A stretch of 64,000 nucleotides of DNA. Source: Aliibacillus thermotolerans (GTDB lineage Bacteria > Bacillota > Bacilli > Bacillales > Marinococcaceae). Below are positions 51,955-61,940 of the stretch, piece after piece. Under the pieces are notes generated by a model. That model did no database searches. It was not told where the DNA came from and worked only from the letters and a program-made list of their open reading frames with translations. The stretch is taken from positions 62,001 through 126,000 of the forward strand of contig NZ_WKJG01000039.1 in NCBI RefSeq assembly GCF_027853235.1, read 5' to 3'. The translations under genes and the position numbers were made by a program. Each line of letters opens with the position of its first letter. Position 1 is the first letter of the stretch.

Positions 51955-52752
51955 ATGGACATTGAAACGTTTCGCAAAAAGTTAGAAGAACGTCTAGCGG
52001 GGAAAAATCGAACGTTCTCCTTTGATAAAGAAAAAAGCATGTTGCGTATTGAACATACCGGTTTAAAAAAAGGGGTCGATTTAGATATTAATAAAGTGCT
52101 CGCAAAGCATGAGAAAGACCGAGAGCGGGCCTTGGAGGATGCCGCTCATTTTATTCAAACCACTTTTGAAGCGATGGAAAAAGACATTGTATTAAAGGGG
52201 AAAGAAAAATATATTTATCCAGTGATTCGCTCGACTTCTTTTCCAACAAAAACAAAAACGGGGGAAGCGCTGTTGTACACAGATCATACCGCTGAAACTC
52301 GGATTTATTACGCGTTGGATATGGGAGAAGCGTATACGATATTAGACAAAAGCACGGTAGAAAAAGCGGGTTATACGGAAAAAGAAATAAAAGAAACAGC
52401 CTTGTTTAATGTGCGGACATTGGATGTTTCGTATCAAACGGATGAAGTGGCAGGGAACATCTACTATTTTGTAAATACAAATGATGGCTATGATGCAAGT
52501 CGCATTTTAAATGACCCTTTTTTAGAAGAGATGGAGAAAAAGATAGAAGGGGAAATGGTTGTTGCAGTCCCTCATCAAGATGTGCTCATCATTGCTGACA
52601 TAAAAAATGATGCAGGCTATGACGTATTAGGTCAAATGACTTTTCGCTTTTTCTCCAACGGGCGAGTACCAATTACTGCTCTTCCTTTTATTTATGAAAA
52701 TAAAGAATTTGAACCAATTTTTATCCTCGCCCGTAAGAAACCAAAAAAATAA
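51955..52752 (+). CDS. ytpQ: DUF1444 family protein YtpQ
   Basis: A 265-residue soluble protein of the DUF1444 family (YtpQ). It starts MDIETFRKKLEERLAGKN and holds IYPVIRSTSFPTKTKTGE and DVLIIADIKNDAGYDVLGQMTFRFF. The function of the family is unknown. Its place between ytpP and ytpR is conserved in Bacillaceae. AAAGGAGTG precedes the ATG. Confidence 0.9.
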   Translation: MDIETFRKKLEERLAGKNRTFSFDKEKSMLRIEHTGLKKGVDLDINKVLAKHEKDRERALEDAAHFIQTTFEAMEKDIVLKGKEKYIYPVIRSTSFPTKTKTGEALLYTDHTAETRIYYALDMGEAYTILDKSTVEKAGYTEKEIKETALFNVRTLDVSYQTDEVAGNIYYFVNTNDGYDASRILNDPFLEEMEKKIEGEMVVAVPHQDVLIIADIKNDAGYDVLGQMTFRFFSNGRVPITALPFIYENKEFEPIFILARKKPKK

Positions 52753-52855
52753 ATATTTCGTTGTACCTATATGTCGCAATGGTGCAGCGAAACAACGGAT
52801 ATGATACAATAAATGCTGGAAAATGGTGACGATTAAGCATGAAGGAGTAAAGGAA

Positions 52856-53473
52856 ATGAACATTTTTTATAACAGAAAAGGGATTGGAGATGTCCTCCTC
52901 ATTTCATTAAAGGAAATTGATAAAGAAAAAAGAGCGGTAGAACGTCAAGGGGATGTCGCGCGACTATATCATCAAAAGACGAATGAAACGGTCGGCTTTC
53001 ACATTTTTGAAGCTTCTAAATATGGAGAAGTGAAGCATGACGGAATGATTCCTCTTACGGAAGAGATCAAACATTTAATTGAAAAGGCATTTGCAGAAAA
53101 TAAGGTGGAAGAAAACATCAACTATCCAGACAAATCTTTCTTTGTTGTAGGATATGTAAAAGAGAAGAAAAAACATCCGGATGCTGATAAATTAAGCGTC
53201 TGTAAGGTAGATGTAGGTGAAGAGACACTACAGATTGTATGTGGGGCGCCAAACGTAGAAAAAGGCCAAAAGGTGCCCGTTGCTTTACCAGGAGCGACGA
53301 TGCCAACGGGAATGAAAATTAAAAAATCAAAATTACGGGGAGTTCCTTCCAACGGGATGATTTGTTCCGCATCAGAGCTTGCTCTGAAAAAAGTGCCTGA
53401 AGAAAAAGGCATTCTCGTATTATCAGACGATTATGAAGTAGGAAAAGACTTTTTGCTGCAATATTATCGTTAA
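52856..53473 (+). CDS. ytpR: tRNA-binding domain protein YtpR
   Basis: A 205-residue protein with a tRNA-binding (EMAP/PheT-like OB-fold) domain in the second half: [25 protein letters not shown] and [16 protein letters not shown]. The first half is a YtpR-specific domain. It may act in trans on mischarged tRNA, but this is not proven. The ATG at 52856 behind AAAGGAA was used; an in-frame GTG 11 codons upstream is less suitable. Confidence 0.9.
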   Translation: MNIFYNRKGIGDVLLISLKEIDKEKRAVERQGDVARLYHQKTNETVGFHIFEASKYGEVKHDGMIPLTEEIKHLIEKAFAENKVEENINYPDKSFFVVGYVKEKKKHPDADKLSVCKVDVGEETLQIVCGAPNVEKGQKVPVALPGATMPTGMKIKKSKLRGVPSNGMICSASELALKKVPEEKGILVLSDDYEVGKDFLLQYYR

Positions 53474-53480
53474 AATGTAA

Positions 53481-53513
53481 GAAGAACCACTGGTAAGAAA
53501 CTAGTGGTTCTTT
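53481..53513 (+). terminator. ytpR terminator
   Basis: AAGAACCACT pairs with AGTGGTTCTT over an 11-base loop and TTCC follows. Confidence 0.75.
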
Positions 53514-53554
53514 CCATTCCCCCTTACATGGCGGGTACTTGGGAGGTTGTTTAG

Positions 53555-55717
53555 TTGAATGTATTAGAACGTTGGTGGAAAAAGTTATTACGCGTTTTTA
53601 TGGGAGAGTTTGCAGAAAACACGTATCGCGAAGAAGACAAACCTTTCTATAGTGATGAAAAAACGAGACGAAAACGAATTCGTTACCCGATGGAAGAAGC
53701 GAGTGTAAAGATCACACATCATTATCCTAAAAAAGGAAAATTTCGCTTTCCTGTCAATGTAGACGACCATCCGATTCAAGCGGAACAATGGAAACCTGTT
53801 AATTTAGAAGACGCAGTGACGGAATGGAATAAGGGGGAGAAGAAGGAAAATGAACATGCGAAACAGTCTTATTTTCAAGGAGAAAATTTTACATATGAGC
53901 CGACCCCATCTCCAATATTTGGGTATAAACATCTCCCTCTTCACCATCAATCGTTAAAAAAGCAAGCGGTTGCAGAAGAACAAGTGAATCGTGAAGAGGA
54001 GACTGAAAAGACACAAAGCGAATCATTGGTTGAAAAAAATACTCCGGTGAAACCGAAAGAACGGAAAAACGAAACTGAGTCTTCCCAAAAAGAGCCTATT
54101 CCTTTCGTTGAGACGGAGAGACAGCCTAGTGAAGAAAAAAGCAAACTATCTGAGACGAGTCAACAGCAGCACAAGTCTTTTCCGAAAAACCAATCCAATG
54201 AAAAGCAATCTTCCCGGCAAACAGAAACGAAGATCACTCGTATTCCGTATAATGTGATGATGTATCCGACCGATAAAAAACAAAAACACGAAAAGAAAGA
54301 AAGACATTATTCTTATCCATCTTATCAGCTATTAAAAAATCCGGTGAAATTTAAAAATGATGATCATAATGAAATTGATGAAAAACGAAAGCAACTAGAA
54401 GCAACATTGCGACACTTTAACGTTCTAGCCAAAGTAGTAGATGTCACAAAAGGTCCTGCCATTACAAGATTCGAAGTCCAACCTCAACCGGGGGTCAAAG
54501 TGAACAAAATTACCAATTTAAGCGATGATATTAAATTAGCATTAGCCGTTAAAGATTTACGGATAGAAGCTCCTATTCCAGGAAAAAATGCCATTGGAAT
54601 TGAAGTGCCGAATGAAAAGAGCAGGCTGGTGTTTTTAAAGGAGATATTAACGCATCCATCGTTTCAAGAAAAAGACTCTCCGTTAACCGTTGCGATGGGA
54701 TTAGATATTTCTGGGAAACCAATTATTTCAGATTTGAAAAGTATGCCTCACGGATTAATCGCCGGGGCAACAGGTTCAGGGAAAAGCGTCTGTATAAACG
54801 CGATGCTCATTAGTTTGCTTTATAAGGCAACTCCGGAAGAAGTTCGTTTCATACTCATCGATCCTAAAATGGTAGAACTCGCTTCCTATAAAGACATTCC
54901 TCATTTAGTCACCCCTGTTATTCACGATGCAAAATCAGCAACGGCAGCGCTAAAGTGGGCTGTCCAGGAAATGGAATCCCGCTATGAGAAACTTGCAGCG
55001 AGTGGAGTAAGAGATATTAAAAGATACAACGAAAAAAATTCTTCCGATAAGATGCCTTATATCGTGATTGTGATAGATGAATTAGCGGATTTAATGATGG
55101 TTTCACCGCAAGATGTGGAAGATGCGATTTGTCGTATCGCTCAAAAAGCAAGAGCGGCTGGCATTCATTTATTGGTGGCGACCCAGCGTCCATCGGTGGA
55201 TGTCATTACTGGATTAATCAAAGCAAATATTCCTAGTCGGACTGCTTTTGCTGTATCTTCTCAAACAGATTCACGGACGATTTTAGATATGAGTGGCGCA
55301 GAGAGATTAATTGGAAAAGGAGATATGCTTTTTCATGAAAACGGTCGCGCAAAGCCAATTCGAGTACAAGGAGCGTTCGTTTCCGATGAAGAAATTGACG
55401 CAGTAACAGAAATGGTAAAATCTCGTCAAAAGCCACATTATTTATTCACCCATGAAGATCTATCAAAGAAAATGGAGCAGGAAAATGAAGATGAATTATT
55501 TGAAGAAGCTTGTTTATTCGTTGCTGAAGAAGGAAGAGCCTCTTCTTCTTTATTACAGCGTCGTTTTTCCATCGGTTATAACCGAGCAGCCAAATTAATA
55601 GACATGATGGAAGCTCGTGGCATCGTTTCTGAAGCAATGGGAAGCAAACCACGCCGTGTATTTATGACTAAGACTGAAATTCAAGAAAAATTTTTCAACA
55701 CTCAAGAATTGAAATGA
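53555..55717 (+). CDS. sftA: FtsK/SpoIIIE-type DNA translocase SftA
   Basis: A 720-residue soluble DNA translocase. Residues about 1-250 are a charged, low-complexity linker without membrane helices, which separates SftA from SpoIIIE. The motor follows, with Walker A GATGSGKS at residues 404-411, Walker B YIVIVIDELADLM and ATQRPSVDVITGLIKANIPSR. The C-terminal gamma winged helix (SSLLQRRFSIGYNRAAKLID) reads SRS-type DNA sequences. SftA moves chromosome DNA away from the closing septum. A TTG start eight bases after GGGAGG is used. Confidence 0.93.
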   Translation: MNVLERWWKKLLRVFMGEFAENTYREEDKPFYSDEKTRRKRIRYPMEEASVKITHHYPKKGKFRFPVNVDDHPIQAEQWKPVNLEDAVTEWNKGEKKENEHAKQSYFQGENFTYEPTPSPIFGYKHLPLHHQSLKKQAVAEEQVNREEETEKTQSESLVEKNTPVKPKERKNETESSQKEPIPFVETERQPSEEKSKLSETSQQQHKSFPKNQSNEKQSSRQTETKITRIPYNVMMYPTDKKQKHEKKERHYSYPSYQLLKNPVKFKNDDHNEIDEKRKQLEATLRHFNVLAKVVDVTKGPAITRFEVQPQPGVKVNKITNLSDDIKLALAVKDLRIEAPIPGKNAIGIEVPNEKSRLVFLKEILTHPSFQEKDSPLTVAMGLDISGKPIISDLKSMPHGLIAGATGSGKSVCINAMLISLLYKATPEEVRFILIDPKMVELASYKDIPHLVTPVIHDAKSATAALKWAVQEMESRYEKLAASGVRDIKRYNEKNSSDKMPYIVIVIDELADLMMVSPQDVEDAICRIAQKARAAGIHLLVATQRPSVDVITGLIKANIPSRTAFAVSSQTDSRTILDMSGAERLIGKGDMLFHENGRAKPIRVQGAFVSDEEIDAVTEMVKSRQKPHYLFTHEDLSKKMEQENEDELFEEACLFVAEEGRASSSLLQRRFSIGYNRAAKLIDMMEARGIVSEAMGSKPRRVFMTKTEIQEKFFNTQELK

Positions 55718-55914
55718 GAAAAGGAATAAGTAGAAGGGAAAAGCTTAAAAGACAATTTCGACGCTTCACTTGTCAATCCGTTTCCTGTTATATATGATAA
55801 GAATAACTTCTCTAGCTTCAAACAATTTCATAGCAACATGTAATTCTCTTTTCCGATCCAAAGAACTCTAGTACAAGTGACTGAAAAGCGTGATAACTTA
55901 AAGGAGGAACTTCT

Positions 55915-56103
55915 ATGGAACAAATTCAGCTTCAGTTTTTATTAGAGTTTCTGTATCCGGAACGTTTAGAATTACTGAAAGAAGAAGAATTACAAGTGCC
56001 GGTTGTCTTTCAGGATGGATTGCGCAACATCAAGCAAAAGGATATCGATGAAATTGTCGAAGCTGTTATTATGGAAGGTGGCAAAGACGCTATCATCCAT
56101 TAA
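55915..56103 (+). CDS. Small hypothetical protein, 62 residues
   Basis: A 62-residue, acidic, probably helical protein starting MEQIQLQFLLEFLYPERLELLKEEELQ and ending GGKDAIIH. AAAGGAGGAAC before the ATG and a terminator 20 bases after the stop support a real gene. Nothing recognised. It sits between sftA and the phosphoribosyltransferase, with a 200-base gap upstream that should hold its promoter. Confidence 0.6.
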   Translation: MEQIQLQFLLEFLYPERLELLKEEELQVPVVFQDGLRNIKQKDIDEIVEAVIMEGGKDAIIH

Positions 56104-56119
56104 AAAATGATGGATCTAC

Positions 56120-56176
56120 AAACTGTCTCAAATGGGAAATGGGATGTATGTCGTCCTTTTTGAGACAGTTTCTTTC
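56120..56176 (+). terminator. Terminator of the 62-residue gene
   Basis: AAACTGTCTCAAA pairs with TTTTGAGACAGTTT over a roughly 31-base loop, followed by CTTTC. The long loop makes it less certain. Confidence 0.6.
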
Positions 56177-56221
56177 TAACTTACATAAATTTCAAATGAG
56201 AGGGAAAAGAAGGGACGAACA

Positions 56222-57316
56222 ATGAAAGAAATAGAGTTGAAAATGCAAGGGAAAATTAAACGACTAACGAACAAAACATTTAAATTCGACGAAAGAGTAG
56301 GCGAAGGCTGGTTTTCAGCAGTATATTTTTTAAAGACGAGAGAAATTGCTGAAAAATACCGGCCAAATTCCATCGTTACGATGCAATTTTTTCAAAAAGA
56401 AGATGCAGTCTTATGTGGTACTGACGAAGTGATTGCACTTGTAAAAAGCTTTGCCAAAAACCCGGATGAGTTGGAAATTTACTCTCTGGAAGATGGAGAT
56501 AAAATTAAACCGTATGAAACGGTACTTACGATTACAGGACCATATCAAAACTTTGGCTTTTTAGAAGGGGTCATTGATGGAATTTTAGCAAGACGCACAT
56601 CGGTTGCTACAAATGTGTATAATGTCGTGAAAGCAGCGAGGGTATCCGGAAAACAAAAACCGATTATCTTCATGGGAGACAGGGATGATCATTTTACTCA
56701 ACAAGCAGGGGATGGTTATGCTGCCTACATTGGTGGGTCGAAAGCCCAGGCAACTCATGCCATGAGCGAATGGTGGGGAAAAAAAGGAATGGGGACGATG
56801 CCCCATGCTTTGATTCAATTGTTTGAAGGAGACATCGTGGAAGCGACGAGAGCATATCACGAAACGTACCCGGAAGATGATCTGGTGGCCCTTGTAGATT
56901 ATAACAATGATGTCATTACCGATGCTTTAAAAGTCGCTCGGGAATTTGGGGAGACATTAAAGGCAGTGCGGCTAGACACTTCGAACACGATGGTTGATCA
57001 ATACTTCTGTCGCAATCCGCAAGTCATGGGCTCTTTTGATCCGCGTGGCGCAAATCCTGAACTCATTTTTGCACTAAGAGATACGCTCGATAAAGAAGGA
57101 TTTGAGCACGTTCAAATTATGGCGAGCGGTGGTTTTACAGCAGAACGTATTCTTAACTATGAACAACAAGGTGTTCCTGTAGATATGTATGGGGTGGGGA
57201 AAAGTTTACTGAAGATTCATATCGGTTTTACTGGTGATAATGTAAAATTAAATGGGAAAAATGAAGCGAAAGCAGGACGGAAATTTCGCCCCAACCCGAG
57301 ATTGCAAAAAGTATAG
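56222..57316 (+). CDS. Nicotinate phosphoribosyltransferase family protein
   Basis: A 364-residue type II phosphoribosyltransferase of the nicotinate/nicotinamide group. Visible are VGEGWFSAVYFLKTREIAE near the start, the GFLEGVIDGILARRTSVATN region, DRDDHFTQQAGDGYAAYIGGS, VRLDTSN with the PRPP-binding residues, and MASGGFTAERI. It would make nicotinate mononucleotide for NAD salvage. It is shorter than the 490-residue PncB form, as in archaeal-type enzymes. GAAGGGACG precedes the ATG. Its place next to murC is shared with other Bacillaceae. Confidence 0.85.
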   Translation: MKEIELKMQGKIKRLTNKTFKFDERVGEGWFSAVYFLKTREIAEKYRPNSIVTMQFFQKEDAVLCGTDEVIALVKSFAKNPDELEIYSLEDGDKIKPYETVLTITGPYQNFGFLEGVIDGILARRTSVATNVYNVVKAARVSGKQKPIIFMGDRDDHFTQQAGDGYAAYIGGSKAQATHAMSEWWGKKGMGTMPHALIQLFEGDIVEATRAYHETYPEDDLVALVDYNNDVITDALKVAREFGETLKAVRLDTSNTMVDQYFCRNPQVMGSFDPRGANPELIFALRDTLDKEGFEHVQIMASGGFTAERILNYEQQGVPVDMYGVGKSLLKIHIGFTGDNVKLNGKNEAKAGRKFRPNPRLQKV

Positions 57317-57475
57317 AGAAGTGCTTTCTGTCGGCTTTTTTGTCACTTCACCTAAAGTAACCAGATTGGAGATCCATTTTTTTTCTGTTACAATAGGTAA
57401 GGTGTGAATAAAAGCGGTGTGCCTCCCGTAAATAGAGAAGAAGTTGTCGGGAAGCGAGACAAATGGAGGTCCGAA

Positions 57476-58783
57476 ATGATGACTACGTATCATTTTATAG
57501 GCATAAAAGGATCAGGAATGAGCGCTTTGGCGCAAATTCTTCACGACATGGGTTATGAAGTACAAGGTTCGGACGTAGAAAAGCGTTTTTTTACGCAAAT
57601 TCCATTAGAAGAAAAAGGGATTCCGATATATCCATTTCAGACAGAAAATATAAAAAAAGATTATACGATTATTGCATCTGCAGCTTATGGAGAAGAAAAT
57701 GAAGAAATTCGGAAAGCGAAGGAATTGGATATTCCTATCCATCGCTATCCGTTTTTTCTCGGAAAATTTTTAGAACGTTTTACTTCCGTTGCCGTTACGG
57801 GTTCTCATGGAAAAACTTCAACAACGGGCTTGCTCGCACATGTACTTGAAAAGTTCAAACCTACTTCTTACCTCATTGGAGATGGCACTGGAAAAGGAGA
57901 AGCCGACAGCACCTTTTTTGTGTTTGAAGCGTGTGAGTACAGAAGACACTTTCTGCATTACAAGCCTGATTATGCGATTATTACGAATATCGATTATGAT
58001 CATCCGGACTATTTTAAAAATGTAGAGGATGTTGTATCCGCCTTTGAAGCATTCGCTGGTCAAGTGAAAAAAGGGATTGTTGCTTGTGGAGACGATGAAT
58101 ATTTGCAACGATTAAATGCACCTGTGCCGATTATGTATTATGGCATTGAAGGAAATTATGATTTTAACGCAAGCAATATTCAGACGAATGAGAGTGGAAC
58201 GACATTTGACGTATACATTCGCGGCGATTTGTTTGGCACCTTTACCATCCCAGGGTTTGGTCGTCACAATGTATTAAATGCTCTTAGCGTCATCGCCCTT
58301 TGTCATTACGAAGATGTTCCCGCTGAAATCATGATGGAACAACTTAAAATTTTTCCGGGAGTGAAGCGTCGGTTTACGGAAAAGAAAGTTGGCAATCAAA
58401 TATTGATTGACGACTACGCTCATCATCCAACCGAAATCAAAGCAACGTTGGAAGCGACGAAACAAAAGTTTCCTGATAAAGAAATTGTTGCAGTCTTTCA
58501 ACCACACACGTATTCTCGGACGGAAACTTTTTTAGATGCATTTGCTGAAAGCTTGCAAGAAGCAGATTATGTCTACTTATGCGATATTTTTGGCTCTGCC
58601 AGAGAAAATGGAGGCTCTCTCTCTATCGTTGATTTACAAGATAAAATTCCAGGCTCATTGTTGTTGAAGGAAGAGCAAGTGAATCAATTGGCAAAGCATA
58701 AACAAGGCGTTTTATTATTTATGGGTGCAGGAGATATTCAAAAATTTCAACAAGCATATGAAGGCTCTCTTCTGGAAAAGTAA
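57476..58783 (+). CDS. murC: UDP-N-acetylmuramate-L-alanine ligase
   Basis: A 435-residue Mur ligase that adds the first L-alanine to UDP-MurNAc in peptidoglycan synthesis. The N-terminal UDP-binding loop is [16 protein letters not shown], the ATP loop [12 protein letters not shown], followed by [10 protein letters not shown] and the C-terminal [16 protein letters not shown]. The ATG at 57476 (or 57479) follows TGGAGGTCC; the frame is open 24 codons further upstream. sftA-murC adjacency is conserved in Bacillus. Confidence 0.96.
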   Translation: MMTTYHFIGIKGSGMSALAQILHDMGYEVQGSDVEKRFFTQIPLEEKGIPIYPFQTENIKKDYTIIASAAYGEENEEIRKAKELDIPIHRYPFFLGKFLERFTSVAVTGSHGKTSTTGLLAHVLEKFKPTSYLIGDGTGKGEADSTFFVFEACEYRRHFLHYKPDYAIITNIDYDHPDYFKNVEDVVSAFEAFAGQVKKGIVACGDDEYLQRLNAPVPIMYYGIEGNYDFNASNIQTNESGTTFDVYIRGDLFGTFTIPGFGRHNVLNALSVIALCHYEDVPAEIMMEQLKIFPGVKRRFTEKKVGNQILIDDYAHHPTEIKATLEATKQKFPDKEIVAVFQPHTYSRTETFLDAFAESLQEADYVYLCDIFGSARENGGSLSIVDLQDKIPGSLLLKEEQVNQLAKHKQGVLLFMGAGDIQKFQQAYEGSLLEK

Positions 58784-58791
58784 TCAAAACA

Positions 58792-58831
58792 GATCCGCTT
58801 TTATAAACGGATAAAAGCGGAGTTTTTCTTT
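58792..58831 (+). terminator. murC terminator
   Basis: ATCCGCTTTTAT pairs with ATAAAAGCGGA over a short loop, followed by GTTTTTCTTTT. Confidence 0.85.
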
Positions 58832-58961
58832 TAAAAACATTTAATCAAGCAGGAATTCTCGACAATTTCCCGAATTTGAAGTAATGGAAAGAAAATATAT
58901 TGTCTTCATGTTTCATGATACTAAAAAAGTGGTAAGTATGTTGGAAGGAGGTGCTTATTGC

Positions 58962-59384
58962 ATGATATTCGTCTACATAAGTGTAACCATTATTGCACTT
59001 TCCATTGCCGCACTTACCATTTATATGGTAAAAACATTGAAAAGAGCGAGTGAAACGATGTCTAAGGTGTCTCATACGTTAGAACGCGTTGAAAAGCAAA
59101 TGCAAGGGATCACGAAAGAATCTGAGCAATTGATTCAAAAAACGAGTCTCATTGCGGATGATATCCAACATAAAACAGATTCCTTAAACAGTTTATTTAC
59201 TTCCTTTGAACAAGTAGGCACATCCTTAAATACAGTCAGTCGTTCTTTTCGGGAAGTATCCGAGATGGTAGAGAAATATTCTCACACTCGATCCGAAGAA
59301 GTCGCCCAAGCTGTTCAATGGGGACAAGCAATCATTGATTTATATGGGAAATGGCAGGAACGTAAACGAAAGTCAGTGCAATGA
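58962..59384 (+). CDS. ytxG: DUF948 family protein YtxG
   Basis: A 140-residue protein with an N-terminal membrane helix (MIFVYISVTIIALSIAALTI) and a long coiled-coil-like helix after it, the DUF948/YtxG build. In B. subtilis ytxG and ytxH belong to the general stress regulon. The ATG at 58962 follows AAGGAGGTG. It precedes ytxH by 27 bases and is transcribed with it. Its biochemical role is unknown. Confidence 0.88.
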   Translation: MIFVYISVTIIALSIAALTIYMVKTLKRASETMSKVSHTLERVEKQMQGITKESEQLIQKTSLIADDIQHKTDSLNSLFTSFEQVGTSLNTVSRSFREVSEMVEKYSHTRSEEVAQAVQWGQAIIDLYGKWQERKRKSVQ

Positions 59385-59411
59385 TTAAATTTTGTTGGGA
59401 AGGTGATGAAT

Positions 59412-59858
59412 ATGTCAGATATGAATACGAAAGATTTTATGATAGGAACTTTGATTGGAGCGATTGTTGGCGCTTGCACAGCGCTGTTATTAGCCCCTAA
59501 ATCCGGAAAAGAATTAAGGGAAGATATTTCGGAAGGCGCGCAAACAGCAAAATTGAAAACGGAAGAATTTACTTCCGATGCAAAAGAGAAAGGTTCAGAA
59601 TGGGCAACGTTAGCGAAAGAAAAATCTTCAGAACTAGCCAAAACTGTGCAAGAACAATCCAATCAATTGTATGAACGTGTTAAAGAAGCGACAGCAAGCA
59701 TTCGAAAAACAGCGGAAAAAGCCGAAAAAACCGCAGATGAGCTTGCACAAGAATTAGCAAGTGATTTAGATGAAACGAAAGAACAAATGAAAGAAGATGT
59801 CAAAAAAGACGTAGATGAATTACAATCCGTCACAACGGAAAAAGAAACAAACTATTAA
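59412..59858 (+). CDS. ytxH: YtxH family stress protein
   Basis: A 148-residue protein with an N-terminal glycine/alanine-rich helix, IGTLIGAIVGACTALLLAPKSGKELRED, followed by a long charged helical repeat region (EKAEKTADELAQ), the YtxH pattern. Three starts are possible (GTG 59403, ATG 59406, ATG 59412); the last has the best spacing from GGGAAGG. The third member, ytxJ, of the B. subtilis ytxGHJ operon is missing; a family-B repeat occupies the place after the stop codon. Confidence 0.88.
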   Translation: MSDMNTKDFMIGTLIGAIVGACTALLLAPKSGKELREDISEGAQTAKLKTEEFTSDAKEKGSEWATLAKEKSSELAKTVQEQSNQLYERVKEATASIRKTAEKAEKTADELAQELASDLDETKEQMKEDVKKDVDELQSVTTEKETNY

Positions 59859-59881
59859 AGTTAAAAGAGGCAAGGATAAAA

Positions 59882-60315
59882 AAAGAGAGATGCTCGTTAA
59901 AAACTTGGTGAGTCTCTCTTTTTTTGTGTAAAAGTGATGAGACCAATGTTTCATCACAAAGATGAAAAAAGTGTCGTGAACTCGTCATGCGACAATTTTT
60001 TCGTACAATCTGATCAGGAATGGTCCCAAGAGGACTGGAATTGGTAATATTTGGTTCATTTGGAGGGCTATTACGATTCATGGGACACATTTTGCTTTAA
60101 AAAGGAAGATGAAGCGTTCCATGAACGTTTCATGCGACGTATTTTTTTGCAAAAAAACGATGGAAGGGGCGTAAAAATGGAAGAAATTAGGATAAAATAA
60201 GGCCGCATCATGTTTCATCCGACCTTTCTTGACGAGAACGATGCAATGAAGTGTCGCATAAAAGGTCCATGGGACGAAATTTCGCATCAAACTTCCATCG
60301 AATGGTCTCATGACG
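59882..60315 (+). repeat. Repeat family B, copy 2 (GTCGCATGA hairpins)
   Basis: Homologous over its whole length to 45680-46090 in the same orientation. Shared landmarks include AAAAACTTGGTGAGTCTCTC, GATGAAAAAAGTGTCGT, GTTCCATGAACGTTTCATGC, GAACGATGCAATGAA and the final TCGAATGGTCTCA. Its first part forms a terminator (AGAGAGA/TCTCTCT plus a T7 run, 59884-59926) for ytxH. The remaining hairpins use GTCGCATGA-type arms. Confidence 0.82.
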
Positions 60316-60611
60316 TTTTACAATGAGGATCCCGTTCTCCATAAAGCTTCTTGCGTCGAACCGACTGGCTGTTCTGTTTATCATCCCAGGATGATGATGT
60401 CAAAGGTAAAATCAGTGTTCGGGTTTTTGGAGGCAAATATTTATCATTTTTTGTTGGCTAGTTATGTCCCAGATTTTTTTAAGTTTGGAATAGCGTTTAC
60501 AGAGTAATGAAAAATATAAATATAAATGATGTCCTTTCGATGGGAAACAGGAATTTTAAAGGTTTTTTCACTTTAGCACTTAAAAGCGTTTAATTAATAA
60601 AGAAAAAAAGG
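60316..60611. other. Intergenic stretch between repeat B2 and the aroA promoter
   Basis: About 300 bases with no credible gene. A 65-codon frame at 60310-60507 has no ribosome binding site and an unlikely composition. The AT-rich part from 60500 leads into the aroA promoter. It could be the scar of a lost ytxJ gene, but no trace of its sequence was recognised. Confidence 0.4.
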
Positions 60612-60640
60612 CTGACATGAAAGAAAACTTCGTATATAAT
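60612..60640 (+). promoter_or_regulatory. aroA promoter
   Basis: CTGACA (60612-60617), a 17-base spacer and TATAAT (60635-60640), about 60 bases before the start codon. Confidence 0.75.
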
Positions 60641-60697
60641 AGTTGCTAACATGAAAAAATGTTAGAATCTTTGAAAGAAAGAGAAGGAGTGGAGGCA

Positions 60698-61771
60698 ATG
60701 AGTGATCAATTAGATGCGCTGCGAGCCCAACTAGATGATGTGAATCTAAAGCTATTGGAACTCATTAATGAACGCGGCAAAATCGTTCAAAAAATTGGGG
60801 AAGTGAAAAGTAAGTCCGGTCAAAAAAGATTTGATCCTGTGCGTGAAAGAAAAATGCTTGATATCATTGCGGAACATAATAAAGGACCATTTGATACGGA
60901 TACATTACAACATTTATTTAAACAAATTTTCCAACTAAGTTTAGGGTTACAAGAAGATGATAACCGGAAAGCATTGCTTGTGTCCCGTAAGAAAAAGCCG
61001 GAAGATACAATAGTAGATTTAAAAGGTATCAAAATTGGTAATGGAGAACAGCATTTAATTACCGGTCCTTGTTCTGTGGAAAGTTATGAGCAAGTTCGAG
61101 AAGTAGCAGAAGCGATGAAAGCGCAAGGATTAAAACTGTTACGAGGCGGTGCCTTTAAGCCGAGAACGTCGCCGTATGATTTCCAAGGATTAGGTAAAGA
61201 AGGGCTGGAAATTTTAAAACGCGTGGCGGAAGAGTTGGATATGGTTGTCATCAGTGAAGTGATGAATCCGAACGACGTTGAAATGGCTTGTGAGTATATC
61301 GACGTCATTCAAATCGGTGCACGCAATATGCAAAACTTTGATTTATTAAAAGAAGTGGGCGGTACGGATAAACCGGTTCTGTTAAAACGTGGGCTTTCTG
61401 CTACGATTGATGAATTTGTGAAAGCAGCAGAGTATATTTTAGCAAAAGGAAACGGCAACGTCATGTTATGTGAGCGGGGAATTCGCACATACGAACGAGC
61501 GACACGAAACACGTTGGATATTTCTGCTGTGCCAATCTTAAAACAAGAAACCCATTTACCAGTGCTAGTGGATGTTACTCACTCCACCGGGCGTCGTGAC
61601 TTATTATTACCAACGGCAAAAGCAGCATTTGCGATCGGTGCGGATGCTATCATGGCAGAAGTCCATCCAGACCCAGCTGTTGCCTTGTCTGATTCTGCTC
61701 AACAAATGGATATTTCCCAGTTTAACGATTTTGTACAATCATTGCGGGATGCAGGATTATACAAATTGTAA
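60698..61771 (+). CDS. aroA: Bifunctional DAHP synthase/chorismate mutase
   Basis: A 357-residue fusion protein. An N-terminal AroQ-type chorismate mutase domain ([20 protein letters not shown], residues about 1-85) joins a type I-beta DAHP synthase with [47 protein letters not shown] and [12 protein letters not shown]. It catalyses the first step of aromatic amino acid synthesis and is feedback-regulated through the mutase domain in Bacillus. The ATG at 60698 follows AAGGAGTGGAGG. It has its own promoter and terminator. Confidence 0.96.
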   Translation: MSDQLDALRAQLDDVNLKLLELINERGKIVQKIGEVKSKSGQKRFDPVRERKMLDIIAEHNKGPFDTDTLQHLFKQIFQLSLGLQEDDNRKALLVSRKKKPEDTIVDLKGIKIGNGEQHLITGPCSVESYEQVREVAEAMKAQGLKLLRGGAFKPRTSPYDFQGLGKEGLEILKRVAEELDMVVISEVMNPNDVEMACEYIDVIQIGARNMQNFDLLKEVGGTDKPVLLKRGLSATIDEFVKAAEYILAKGNGNVMLCERGIRTYERATRNTLDISAVPILKQETHLPVLVDVTHSTGRRDLLLPTAKAAFAIGADAIMAEVHPDPAVALSDSAQQMDISQFNDFVQSLRDAGLYKL

Positions 61772-61774
61772 TGA

Positions 61775-61809
61775 CAAAGTGTCTCCTTCCACAGGAGGCA
61801 CTTTTTTAT
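61775..61809 (+). terminator. aroA terminator
   Basis: AAAGTGTCTCC pairs with GGAGGCACTTT (one G-T pair) over a seven-base loop, followed by TTT. Confidence 0.85.
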
Positions 61810-61940
61810 AAAATATCAGTGGAAATTTTGTTAATTGATCCGATATAAATAAAGGAAGTCATTGCGAAACCTCCTTCAATTATAATATGATATCCTTACA
61901 TTATGAAAGTAAAATGAAAGGAAAAAGGAGAGTTTTTCGA

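Noticed and set aside
60310-60507. 65-codon frame after repeat B2
   Set aside because: No ribosome binding site, and no resemblance to YtxJ or another protein.
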